In this document: one piece after another, positions 25,596 to 36,539 of the stretch
Numbering within the stretch: position 1 is the first letter of the stretch
Layout of the letters: the number at the start of each line of letters is the position of its first letter
DNA from: Diphasiastrum complanatum
Taxonomy: Eukaryota > Streptophyta > Lycopodiopsida > Lycopodiales > Lycopodiaceae
Length of the DNA stretch: 64,000 nt
Reading direction: 5' to 3'
Assembly (NCBI GenBank): GCA_029204225.1
Contig: CM055097.1
Span: forward strand, 67,130,844-67,194,843
The notes under the pieces: generated by a model
The model's input: the letters and a program-made list of their open reading frames with translations, nothing else
What the model was told of the DNA's origin: nothing
The model's database searches: none
Program-made: the position numbers and the translations under genes

Positions 25596-26321
25596 TAATA
25601 GATAAACAAGAACGATGTGGTATTGTACCAAAAAGGCCTTGCGATGTCATATTGTCTTATGTGAACTTTTTATGAAGATTAAAAGAATGTAGAAGAATAA
25701 CTTAGTAAAATTTTGATAGTTGTTCTTAACTTTTAAAGGCAAGTGTGTTGTATGATGTTTTTGTTGGTTAATTCAACATTTTCTACATTTTGGCAAGGCC
25801 TTCCTGACATAATACCACAATAATAACTCAAATACATACATTTAAAACTTCAATAAGTAATAACAAAATTGGATACAAGAAATTGAAATTTCAATATCTT
25901 ACGATACAACTTTTATCTTTTTGTCTTTGGAAGTCTTAGATGAGTTTGAGCTTGTAGAAATGCACATTCACAATTGTAGAAAATGAATATCACGAATTAT
26001 TGTGTGTAAATTGATGAAAGTAGTGTTAAATTTTATCGTTTTCAATTTCATGATTAAATTCACAAAAATGGTCACACTTTGTGCAATTAAACACTCACAA
26101 TATCTCAATTTCTATTAACAAATTTCATCATAGATATTCAGGAGAGTAACCACATATATCATGATTGAGTATTCACTAATTTCATAATTCGATATAATCA
26201 ATGAAACTCACATTCGATATAAAAATAAAAAATAAAAAAAAAGTCACAATTTTAATTTTTAGAAAAAAAAATGCTATTTTCTATTCACAATTGCATCATT
26301 AATAATATGTCACGATCAAAG
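25596..26321. other. AT-rich intergenic, nothing recognised
   Basis: No ORF, terminus or structure that I can support. Confidence 0.4.
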
Positions 26322-26463
26322 TATTCAGAGTATCACGATCAATATTCAGAGTTTCATGACCAATTTTCAGAATTTCAAGATCAATATTCAGAGTTTCACG
26401 ATAAGTATTTAGAGTATCACGATCAGTTTTCAAAGTTTCACGATCAGTATTCAAAGTATTCAT
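26322..26463. repeat. 21-bp minisatellite, about seven units
   Basis: Imperfect tandem copies of a unit of the type TATTCAGAGTTTCACGATCA. Because 21 is a multiple of three, the plus strand is open and reads as a heptapeptide repeat (YSEFHDQ variants). No start context or neighbouring exon supports translation. Confidence 0.9.
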
Positions 26464-27138
26464 GTTTTTAATAAAATATTCATGATATTCACGTTTAACT
26501 ATTTGCGTTTCAATATTCATGATATTCACATTTCGTATTCACATCTCAATCTTATGTTTGTTGATGTTTGGGGGTCCTACCCATGTTAAATACTTTGTAC
26601 AGATCCAAGGTATGTGAATTGAGCACATATCCTTGTAGAATAGGACGAGTTTGGGTTAGACAGATCAAATTCCAATGACATGCATAAAGTCTAGTTGGTC
26701 TAGTATGACATGCAATGATGTTGACAATGTCTAGTTTGACATGCATATAGAAATTCACATGGAATTGGTCAATTATGACCTTGTAGAACTCGAGCCACAA
26801 TAAATGCATTGTGTCCTAAGTTTCCATTGTGAAATGCAAGGCATGCAAGCACTCTAATGGACACATGCATGTAGTTTTGTACTTGGCTAGTTGAGAAATT
26901 GCCATTTGCAGAAAGTAGGTAGAAGTTAGGTGCAATCTGTGCATGCAAGCAATTAGGTGTCAAGATAATAGTAGTTTGCACTTGAATAGGGGTAGGATAT
27001 GCATTGAATACAAGGAGTACCACGAATTTTGGCTCTCCTATATATGTACATATCATTCTCATTCATTTCTAATGAAGAATCAAGCATTGGTAATGTCATA
27101 ATGTCAATTTTGAATCTCATTCTATGTTGCTTGTAATT

Positions 27139-27139
<1 letters not shown>
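26464..27139. other. Intergenic, nothing recognised
   Basis: Unremarkable AT-rich sequence; the few short frames have no recognisable domains. Confidence 0.4.

Positions 27140-27217
<78 letters not shown>
27140..27217. repeat. (CT)n microsatellite, 78 bp
   Basis: Uninterrupted CT repeat. Confidence 0.98.
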
Positions 27218-27220
<3 letters not shown>

Positions 27221-27905
27221 GTTGTGTCTTCTTAATACATGATCAAGCTTGTGTACTTTCCCTATTTATGAGAAATTAATGTAGCTTTGATCTATAGTAT
27301 TCTAGATTGTGCTCTAGCCATAGATTTGTTGGTAGATTGCAAGATTGCTCTACAGGTGATTTGTGTGCCACCACAAAGCATGGCAAAGATCATTCACACA
27401 TTTTTTGTGGTTCCCCACACATGTGAATTTGCTGAATTTTCATCAACTCCTACATGTAAACACCATAAGACAATGCCATTTGCAAGGCCTTTGTAATAAA
27501 GAATGGGTAGCGATGTCTCCATATGTCTGCCCTCTCAAAGAAAATCATGAATTTCTAGAAGACAATGAATATGAAATCTATAAATCGCAAGCTAAATCAT
27601 TAGAGCTTCTTTGCAATAAGGAACATGATGATAGTTCCAACATATGTTGTCTAGACAAAACTACGCATCGAATCACAACTGAATGTAAGTATGAGCAAAC
27701 TGACAACTATTCCAGCTGCAATCGAACGCAATGCAACAAGTTTTAGAATATCATGACCAAATGCAAGCTCTAAGTTATAAAGGTACCTACAAGGAAGCCC
27801 CACGACTTAATGGAAACATCAGAGTCAAGACTTGCATGGGATCTTAAAGGGCCAATGTCCAGGGCTTGTTTGCTTGTCGACTAGATTGACACCTCAACGT
27901 TAGTG
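27218..27905. other. Flank of the large copia element
   Basis: A plus-strand frame at 27363-27746 is open but matches nothing known to me. The element's truncated LTR end begins at 27906. Confidence 0.4.
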
Positions 27906-27960
27906 TGATGCGAAAAATGTGAAATGCAAATTACAAATATCAGTCAGGCTCTGCAACAAA
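27906..27960 (-). mobile_element. Terminal ~55 bp of a copia LTR joined directly to pol
   Basis: These bases match the end of the LTR at 31183-31240 almost base for base (TGATGCGAAAAATGT.., AAATATCAGTCAGGCTCT). They abut the RT/RNase H boundary of the pol remnant, so RNase H, the pol tail and most of this LTR were deleted. Confidence 0.85.
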
Positions 27961-29003
27961 ATGATTTGTACAGAATTGGCTCATCCTGAACACGACATAA
28001 GCAATGTCAGGACGTGTGTTATCTGTAAGGTACATCAACGATCCGATCAACTTCCTATATGGCGTAAGCTGCATCAATTCTCTTTCTTCCCCAGTCTTCG
28101 AACAGTCTTCATTCGTCAGGACTGTTCCTACAAGCATTGGAGTATTTGCTCATTTGCAACTTAGCATCCCGAAATCTTCTAGGATTTTTGAGTATATATG
28201 GACTGATGAAGGTACAACTTACCTCCCTCATAGTCCCTGTCACTATGTAAGCCAAGATAACATCTGGCTTCTCCCAGGTCTGCAATCTCAAAATGTTTCG
28301 AGATGTCATACTTCACTTCAGCAATAAGCTCACTTTTGCAGAGTATCAAAGTGTTGCCCACAGATACAGCTACAATGATGATCTTCCCGTCTATAATTCT
28401 TACATAAACATTAGAAACAACAACTAGTGGCTTGAATTCTAAAGACTTGAGGGCTTGATCTTTCTTCTTATACCATTGTCGCACTGATTGCTTCAAACCG
28501 TAGATACTCCTATGCATTTTGCATGCATAAGTAGGAAGTGAGTTCAAAACATAGCCTGGAGGTTGATCCATGTAGACTTCTTCGTCTAGCTCGCCATGCA
28601 AGAATGTTGTCTTTTCGTCCACGATGTGAATCCTGAGATTATAAGCAGCTGCATATGCAAACAGTAAACATAGGGACGAATGTTTTACAACAAGAGAGAA
28701 GGTCTCAGCATAATCAATATCATATCTCTGAGAAAACCCCTTCGCTACAAGTCTTGCTTTATACTTAGAATCTCCATTCGGTCCATATTTGAGCTTGTAT
28801 ACCCACTTGCATTTTACAGTCTTTCGCTTATCTAGTAATGGCTGCAACATCCATACTTGATTCTTCCTCATGGATTCCATCTCCTCATTCATGGCTTGGA
28901 TCCATTTGTCCTTCTCTGGACATTCAATCGCTTCCTCAAATGTTTGTGGTTCTCCACTGAATCCACAAAACTCTTCTGATGTAGAAGCTGAGCTGTCTGA
29001 CAC
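27961..29003 (-). pseudogene. Copia reverse transcriptase, catalytically broken
   Basis: The frame 29003-28179 begins in the integrase-RT linker (FEEAIECPEKDKWIQAMNEE) and continues through KCKWVYKLKYG, ARLVAKGFSQRYDIDYAETF, FLHGELDEEVYMDQPPGY and IYGLKQSVRQWYKK. The frame 28137-27940 carries YRKLIGSLMYLTDNTRPDIA and ends at MSQFCTN, where the LTR end is fused. The expected YVDD active site reads SVGN, so both catalytic aspartates of that box are lost. There is one frameshift between the two frames. Same family as the copy at 58-61 kb. Confidence 0.9.
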
Positions 29004-29204
29004 AAATCTTGTTGGCGCTCTTCGTTATCTTGTCGATCTTCTAGGAGATCCTTCTGGGACTGCAATGCTCTTGCCTTTAAGAGCTCTGCTAGGTCTTGAA
29101 CCATTTCGGTTTACAGGTACTGTAGCAGTAGGTTGGCTTGCGAATCTTTCTTCGTTTGATTCGTCACTTGAATGAGGTGCACCTCGAACATCTTTGTCTG
29201 AGTG

Positions 29205-30622
29205 TTAGTCCTCTGCTCCCTTTGTCACAGTTGGTAGATCATAGTATTGTCTACCAAGGACTTCATAACTGACAGGATCATTGTTGGCCATCGTTCTGCT
29301 CTCATCAAATTTCATTGTGTTTGTCTCTAGCATATAGACTCTGTAGTATGATGAATGATTGTCATATCCTACAAGATATCCCTGTTCTGCTTTCTCATCA
29401 AGCTTTTTTTGAAGCTTATCAGAAACACGTGCATAAGCTGCACAACCAAAGATACAAATGTGAGTCAGATTGGGTTTTCTACCCCACCATAGTTCATGTG
29501 GTGTCGTGTGAGGAACACCAGACTTTCTTGTCCTGTTCTGAATGTAAGCAGCTGTAGCTACTGCTTCACCCCACAGCACTCTTGGAGCCTGTGAATAGGC
29601 CATCATGCATCTAGCAGCTTCCATTAGACTCCTGTTCTTCCTTTCTGCAGCACCGTTGTGTTGCAGTGTGTAAGATGCAGTTCTTCTATAAATGATACCA
29701 CAATCATTGCAGAAATCAGTGAATCAATTTGAGATGTATTCTCCACCTCGATCTGTTATGATTAGCTTCACTTTATTACCAGTGCATCTTTCTGTCCAAT
29801 TCACATACTTTGTGAGTTTGTCAAATGCTTCTGATTTATTGTGAATAAAGTAGACTCTGGAAAACTTATTGTAATCATCAATAAAGGTAATGTAGTATTT
29901 CGAGCCTCCTACTAAGATCACTTTGAAAGGTCATAGATGTCTGAATGTACAAGCTCCAGAATCTTTGTAGTTCTGTAGGAGTCTTTGACAAAAGGAGTAC
30001 GTGACATCTTACCTTTCAGACATGCATCACAGGTCATCGAATTGGCTGCATTCGAGATGCTCACCCCTGCGATTGCTCCATGATGGCTTGCTTGATATAG
30101 TGCCATTGAATTCATATGGCATAGTCTCCTGTGCCATAGAGTATCTGGCGAATCATCATGAGTCTGATGCACTTGATCTGCAGGTAGGGGTACCTTCAAC
30201 TGATACAAGTTGCCTTTTGTTCTTCCTTGAGTGATGAGCGTACTGGTACTTGCATCAACAACGTTGCATGTTTCATCTGAGAACATCACACGCATCCCTG
30301 CATCAGCTATTCTTGCCACTGATAGCAAGTCCTGCTGCAGTCTAGGCACAAATAGAACATCTTCGAATTGTCTGTCTCTACCATTTGTGTTGAGCCACAG
30401 TGAACCAATACCATTCACTTGATGCTTCGATCCATCTCCAAGAATGATAAATCTTGATGGATCTGCACTTTGGAAATCAGATATGATCCATCTTGATGTA
30501 ACAAAGTGTGAGGTAGATCCTGAATCAAGGATTACCTCCTGTCTGTCAGGTGTTGACACTGCACACATGTCTGCACAGATGTAGGCGGTTGAATTCCCGT
30601 GATTCGCTCTTTCTTCACCCAT
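29205..30622 (-). pseudogene. Copia protease, GAG-pre-integrase and integrase
   Basis: From 30622 downward come the protease motif ILDSGSTSHFV and the integrase zinc domain (WHRRLCHMN with paired His, then CDACLKGK). After a stop near 29920 the core resumes with FIDDYNKFSRVYF and ITDRGGEYIS, and HNGAAERKNRS follows near 29650. The D, D and E residues of the catalytic triad can therefore be seen, but in different frames. The end is FGCAAYARVS and a stop at 29205. The copy is non-functional. Confidence 0.9.
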
Positions 30623-30639
30623 CTTTGAGCTCTCTGGCT

Positions 30640-31160
30640 AACCTTTCTTTGTTCTTCCACTTGCCTTTGCTGGCTCCTTCTTCTTGCTAATCTCGATCCT
30701 GCCTTCGATCTGACTCCCTCTTAGGCTTGAATTGCTTCTTTGATTTCTCCTTGTTGCTGTAGAAGGCTTGGTCAGAAGCATCCTTGTGATCAAGGTATTC
30801 TCGAGCTTCGACTTCTTCTCGAATATCGACAACAGCCTTTTCGAGTGTCATTGTAGGATCTTTTGCTAGTAGTGCTCTGGTTGTCTGGAAGGATCTTGGT
30901 AAAGCTCTCAATAGATAAGTGAGCTGCTTCTCTACTGACACTACATTTTTTGCTCCAAAATTGTGTAGTGAAAGAAATAGATCCTTCATCTTCCTAATGA
31001 AAAAAGTTGTGAGTAATGTATCCCACATCTCTTTTGCTTTAGAAATTGTAGCCAGGTCAAGAGTTAGGCTATCCTCAATGGATGATAATAACATGACTAT
31101 TGCCTTGTCATTCTTCTCCCTCCATTCGCGTAGGATAGCTTTGTGGCTATATCAGACTAT
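30640..31160 (-). pseudogene. Copia gag (UBN2-type), truncated
   Basis: Frames 31094-30687 and nearby give AKEMWDTLLTTF, a Leu-rich core and TLEKAVVDIREEVEAREYL, typical of UBN2 gag. A basic Lys/Arg tail follows, but I cannot find the usual CCHC zinc knuckle before the protease; the frame breaks at 30687 and the KGKWKNKE-type segment follows at once. The N-terminus near the primer-binding site is also incomplete. Confidence 0.75.
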
Positions 31161-31169
31161 GACAGGGTG

Positions 31170-31181
31170 GCTTTGATACCA
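31170..31181 (-). other. Primer-binding site, tRNA-iMet type
   Basis: The minus strand reads TGGTATCAAAGC, one base from the canonical TGGTATCAGAGC, starting one or two bases after the LTR end. It fixes the orientation of the element. Confidence 0.85.
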
Positions 31182-31182
31182 T

Positions 31183-31879
31183 TGATGCGAAAAATGTAGA
31201 ACGCAAATTGCAAATATCAGTCAGGCTCTACAGCGAAACGAAACGAAACTGGACAAAACGAAGCGAAGCGAAATGAAACTTGAACGAGCTCTGATATTGA
31301 CATTGTTGAAGTGAAATCAAACTAATCGCGAATGAGAACAATTCGGATGGATTTCACATATGATTGTTGGTCACTGCCGGCTATATCATTCCTACAATCC
31401 TCCAGAATGTAGACAGACACTATTGATCTACGTTTTAGATTAATACAACATTCAACAAAACAGAATCAGTGTGCGAAATTGGTAAAATAAGTGAATGAAA
31501 TACACAAGCGATGGTAGACAGTAATTCATTCAAGATCAGACAGGATTAGGAGTGATATGTGCGTAATAGCTATAGTATCATCTATTGATCCTCTTGATTT
31601 TGAGTGTTGTATGACATACCCACACAATGCATTGGCGTGAGAGAAGCGGTGTTCTCCCACGAGTAATGTCTCGCTTACTAGTGGACTTCCTGGATCTCTG
31701 TGGATCCTGCTTACAAAACTTGTCTTGCTCGCAAGCGGACTTCTATTCTGTAGTCTGTATATTTCTATCTGCTACTATATATATCTTATACATTTAGAGT
31801 AGCACACCAGACTAGATAGACTAAACAATCTATAACTAATCATAGATTACAAGAGAGGTGGGTTAGGCACATCCTAACA
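31183..31879 (-). mobile_element. Copia LTR, about 697 bp
   Basis: It runs on the minus strand from TGTTAGGATGTGCC (31879) to ..CGCATCA (31183), followed by the PBS. It is preceded on the minus strand by a polypurine tract, CAACGGGAGAG (31890-31880). Large parts align with the LTRs at 58.1-58.6 and 60.7-61.2 kb (for example GTGAGAGAAGC.GTGTTCTCCCA and GCTTACTAG.GGACTTC on the plus strand). Confidence 0.88.
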
Positions 31880-32170
31880 CTCTCCCGTTGATGTCATCAT
31901 ATCAGATCAAGATTTTTGTATTTCATGGTACTTGCATGATCTTCCTGATCCTTTGGAGCGTGAAGGTCGAAAAGTGTCGCGAAGATTTTCATGTCGCTCC
32001 GTTTGACTTCCACGTCGTCTGACTTTCTCCTATTGTATCACGAAAAAATTTCTTTCGCAAACTTTTCGCGTTCATGTCTCTTCGTCATAGTGTTCGCGAA
32101 CATTTTCGCTTCGTGCCTTTTAGTCAGACTGAGGGCTGAAAGCTAGCAAAGCTTTGGTAGTAAAAACGTT
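31880..32170 (-). pseudogene. Copia pol 3' tail and polypurine tract of a second unit
   Basis: This piece aligns with the pol tails at 58.63-58.89 and 61.23-61.47 kb (gatgtcatca..., then cttcctg.tcctt.ggagcgtgaag). It belongs upstream of a 3' LTR, yet the LTR next to it also serves as 5' LTR of the gag-pol below 31183. Confidence 0.75.
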
Positions 32171-33177
32171 TTGTTTCTTCATAGTGTTCATTAACAAAAT
32201 TCAAATATTTTAGATTATGATATTTTTTTGATCCCAAGGCATAACAAATCTACTCTTATTAGTTTTGCGTCGATCCAGGAATCATGTAAGTGATTCAGAG
32301 TGGCCGCAAAAGAAGAATGTAAGTGATCAAAGTGGCAGCAAAAGAAGAATGATGAAGTGGAAAAAAAAGCCCCTTTGTAGAAATTGCAGCTAAGTAGCAA
32401 AAGAAAATGTTCAAGTGAAAATAATACAAAACACATTTGTAGAATTTGTAGATAGCATCATAAATCTATTAGCAAACGATCTAACTATTTTTTCCTAAAA
32501 GAAAAAAAGAAGAAGTTATCAGTCACTCTATTGTACTATAATAATCAAAACTAGGAAAAATCTACGAGTGGTGGAAGAAAGGCACGGTGGCATGCTTTTT
32601 GTAGATCCAGTGTCTAATGCAATGGATGCAAAATAGAAGCACAACAAGAATAATTTTATTGTCTGCATAAGCTCCTGATTAGTGAATTTTGCAAGTTTTA
32701 GAAAGAGGGACATGGAGCTTTAGAAAGAGGAGCATAGCACTATGGAAGGGAAGTTATACCTTGAATAGGAGATTAGATCTTCTCTTTTCAGCCTATATCT
32801 TATGCTAAGGTCCTTAAGCCATCACTTAGTGACAAAGGAAGTGATCAAGTGATGACAACTAGGAGGTGGCTTGGAAGCAACCGTCCTTTGTTGATTGCCT
32901 CACTGGTCTAGCTTTGGCATCATGTTAGAGCTCAAGAGGCTCGATTTGCCAACAATTCCAACATTTTTGATCGAAATAAGCAATTTTAGTTCTAACAGAT
33001 ACAATCATCTCAACTCCTCAAAAGACTAGATCGTTGATCATGTAGCACTTCATTCAAAATTTACAAAGTGAGATCAAAAAGCAGTTTTTACTTGCCATCA
33101 AAGCTCAAAAGAATTCACATTTCATAATAACAATGAGCTCTAAGCTGAGAAAACCTTGTATATCACATGCCTCTTAG
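32171..33177. other. Intergenic, nothing recognised
   Basis: AT-rich; a short local repeat (GTAAGTGAT..AAAGAAGAATG) occurs at 32285-32355. No gene. Confidence 0.4.
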
Positions 33178-33366
33178 AGAACATGCAAGTATCATTGCAA
33201 TGAGATTCACATGCAAAAGCAAAAGCCAACTAGGTCATGTAAAAAGTATTTAGAAAGTCACTCTAGCCAGGAGAACATGCAAGGACCGTCGTGATGAGAT
33301 TCACATGCAAAAGCAAAAGCCAACTAGGTCACGCAAAAAAAGTCTCTAGAAAGTCACTCTAGCCGG
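33178..33366. repeat. Tandem duplication, unit about 94 bp, two copies
   Basis: The segment from GAACATGCAAG to GTCACTCTAGCC is repeated immediately with about 90% identity by eye. Non-coding. Confidence 0.9.
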
Positions 33367-33589
33367 GTGAGGTTTCCATGCCAAGGTCCCAGTTATGCTT
33401 TATAATGCAAAATTTTAGCATATGGTTAAAGACCACATATATGTCAAGATGACACTCAACATATATTACTCAAATTTATGCCAATTTTTTTTGTTATATT
33501 CAAAAAGAATTCCAAAAGCATAACAACACATGAATTTAAATCAAATTTCAACATCAACATTTTCAAGGTGAGAATTTTCTCTCTATTGC

Positions 33590-34208
33590 AAAAGTGCACT
33601 TATCTTGCAATATCTCTTGAGAATTCAGCACTCCAAAATCCGGGATGTAAATCCAAGCGCTTCCACCTTGCAAGTCCGAGATGTAGAGCTTGCTTACACT
33701 CCTATCCAAGACCACATCTTAGCCAGGCTCTGATACCAATATAATGATCCCATAGGATTGCCCCTAAGATGAGGATAGGAGAACACAATAAGAGAGACTA
33801 TGGAGCCAAACCGCCCAACCAATCCTAGATCAAAACTGGATCTAGCCCCCAAGCCATGCCATGTGAAGCAAGACGAGAAGAGAGAAACTGGTAACCTAAA
33901 CCCAATATGTTGACGAAAGAATCTCCACCTCATTATATAGAGAGTAGAGTCATGTGCATGAAACCATGCAACCCCCATGCAGGTCAACTATAAATAGATC
34001 ACATCTCTTCATGCCGTCCTCCTGCCTATATCCGTCACACAGACATGCAATACTCCATATGTCAATTAGAGTGTCTGGGTCCTCTCAAGGTTATTAGTCA
34101 CAAACTGGACTTGACATGGAATTAAATCATGGCGTGACCAACAATCTCGAATACTAGAGGGCCAGTCTACCATATTAGAACTATTCCAGGTCCTTAACCG
34201 AATATGAT
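33590..34208 (-). mobile_element. LTR (family A) with PBS and leader
   Basis: Minus-strand LTR from about 34208 (CATATTCGGTTAAGG; the first ~9 bases of the LTR are missing at the junction with the next element) to ..GGATCA at 33745. The primer-binding site TGGTATCAGAGC is exact at 33738-33727. The leader matches the copy at 4.1 kb (CTTGGATAGGAGTG, GGATTTA..TCCC). No gag is readable. Confidence 0.8.
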
Positions 34209-34778
34209 TTCCTTTTTGTTTTGGTGGATTAGTGTAGGTTGCAAGCATCCAAGAGATTTGTAGCCAATAATGTGGTATAGATCTTGCAAATTCATTTATG
34301 TTTTGGTTTCTTGAGTTTCTTGGAGACTTCAAGAATCAAGAAGATGGAGCTTCTTGGTTCTTGAATGCTTGTAGAAATTAGTTTTCTTGTTCTTATGAGA
34401 AATGTGGCATGCTAGTTTAGTTTTCTTTTTGAAATAATCCATTATAGCATTCTGTTTGTATGTGCCATAGTAATGCCCAACCGTGTTTTAAGAAGAGCTT
34501 TTTTTGGGCATTCTTGGTGTGCTTGCATGGTAGAATGATTGCGAGTGATTTCAAGAGTTCAAGAGTGTTAGAAATCTGAGTATCCGTGACAGGTTGAACC
34601 ATACTACAACCCTGAGAACCTTTCTGCCTGATCTGGGCATGGTAATAACCAAGATAAACACTAAGATATGCCCACAGTCTTTGCTGACAGACAAAATACC
34701 AAGCTGTTTAAGCTGTAACAAGAAGTAATCAAAGTAAAGAACTAGTTAACAGATTCAAGAGTGTAGAATCTGTCAACA
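34209..34778 (+). mobile_element. 5' direct repeat (truncated LTR-like) of a non-autonomous element
   Basis: About 570 bp are repeated in direct orientation at 36540-37084 with roughly 95% identity by eye. The repeat ends ..CTGTCAACA and is followed by TTTGGCGCAC, which resembles the TGGCGC-type primer-binding site used by some plant Ty3 elements. Its left edge abuts the broken family A LTR exactly, so the start is missing. Confidence 0.65.
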
Positions 34779-35002
34779 TTTGGCGCACTTTGCTGCTTGA
34801 ACTGTGCACCTCATAAATCCATACTTGCTGCAACAATGTTCTTAAACAAGCGTTCTCCCTGAATCTGTTTTCCATCGAAAATCCAAAACAACTCAGATTC
34901 TGACATTTTCTTGAAAGTTTTCAAGAAAATAAAGAACTCAACGAAACTCAAGAATACAAGACAACCTGAAGACAAAACCACGAAACTACAAAATCTACAC
35001 AC

Positions 35003-35151
35003 CCTCCAATTGGCCCTTCTGTCCTTCGCTGAGGTGTGTAGATATCAGCCAGCATAGAAAAGTCATCCCTGTCCAATTTCATTTGTATAATCTCAACAGT
35101 CTTGCATGATTGCCAAGTCTTTTTCAAGATGCATGGAGTAATTACGCAGTT
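35003..35151 (-). pseudogene. Exon-like fragment 2 between the direct repeats
   Basis: A 149-nt open segment bounded by AG (GTGGACAG) and GT (GAGG/GTGTGT) on the minus strand. It starts in phase 0, the phase in which the exon-like segment at 35739-35506 ends. It includes KTWQSCKTVEIIQMKL and DRDDFSMLADIYTPQRR. I do not recognise the protein. It may be a captured host gene piece. Confidence 0.35.
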
Positions 35152-35505
35152 CTGTCCACTAATTTTCACTCCATGGAAGATCTATTGGATAACGCAGCAC
35201 GACGGTTTCCGAGTATACCTCCAGTTTTGCAGTCGATTGCTCGTTACTTTTCTCCTTTCATTACTTCAGGTGGCTACTGTGCATGAAGCTGAGGTTGTTC
35301 TGACAGTCTAGTTGGAATTGCTTCCAGGCCTGCGGAGGAACATTGAAGAAAATGACTGAATCCTTAAGCTAAATAAATCACAGTGCGCTACAACCAAGCC
35401 TTCATCATGTTACCGTTACCAAACCGTCCATCCAAAACTGTTCCTACCACCAAATTTTTGATGATGAGTCCATCCCCTTGAGATTGTTAATCGAATTTGT
35501 GCAAC

Positions 35506-35739
35506 TTGCAGATCGAAGATTTTCCTTAAGACTGGGACTTCGATTGAGTAAAGAACTGCGGAAACACCCAGAAGCAAAATGGAGGATACAACCTCCCAGA
35601 AGTTAGTACCTGCCAAGAAACCAGAGATGAAACCATCAATGGCAGATACAAGTGATAAGAGAGAAGACACGTGGGAAGCACTCATGCATGCAAGTTGTGA
35701 AGCTGCTGGGAGCTTTCCAATTTTGAGAATGTCGACCAC
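35506..35739 (-). pseudogene. Exon-like fragment 1 between the direct repeats (hydrophobic protein)
   Basis: A 234-nt open segment, bounded by an acceptor (TTGCTATAG) and a weaker donor (CAA/GTTGCA) on the minus strand. It encodes 78 residues with two hydrophobic stretches (SHVSSLLSLVSAIDGFISGF and VVSSILLLGVSAVLY). The composition is that of a real membrane protein rather than random frame. The family is unknown to me. Orientation is opposite to the surrounding LTR-like repeats, as in transduced gene fragments. Confidence 0.4.
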
Positions 35740-36539
35740 CTATAGCAATAAGACATTCTGATCAAATTACAGCAATTTGTGAAAAACAGTTTTTGTGATA
35801 AAGACTGGCGACAATAAACACTTGGTTTTATGCAAGCGAACGAGGATCTACGCTTTTCCAAGTAACGATCGAAGACGCCAATGCGAAAGTGGAGCGACAT
35901 CGTCCAATATGAGTTGCAGTGGGTCCTGCAACACATTAGGGGTGGGATGATGTTGGCTGATTTTGACGAATCCCCAAGATACTTGGACAAAGCAACTCAA
36001 GAGCACCTCTCACCTTAGACCGAGGAGGTCTGTGAGAAGACGGGACTAACGAAGACCGAGAGCCGAGTATGAGAGCCGAGAAATGCTAGTTAGGAATGAC
36101 AAGCAAGAACTGTGTAAGCCTCATGGTGAATCCCGGAAGATGGAATGACCATGTAGGAACTAATATTTCTAGGCTAAAGTAATAAATACAAGTAGACCCC
36201 TCTTAAAGAAAGTAGAGTGAGCCACCTTTTGATGGTGACCTCTAGTGGAGAGCATTATTCCACTTGTAATTTGTGTAATGTGAAAATGCCACTAGGATAC
36301 CACCTAAGGAGCTCTCTTGCTTACTTAAGAGACTCCCTCTTTGTGAAGAGGAGCTTTTTGCATTGTATCTACTCCATGCTTAATGAGAAGATTTTCCATG
36401 AGTTTGATGCTACACTAAGCTCCTTGATCATGATGGTTTTCTTGAGTGATGCCCCTATGATCATGCCCTTCCATTCATATTGTGTGTGGTTGTGGACTTT
36501 AGAGTGGATTAGTTTTCTTGCTTTCCTAGTTGTGGATTA

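Noticed and set aside
26322-26463. Regular repeats as a CRISPR array
   Set aside because: The units are contiguous without unique spacers and the DNA is clearly a plant nuclear genome.
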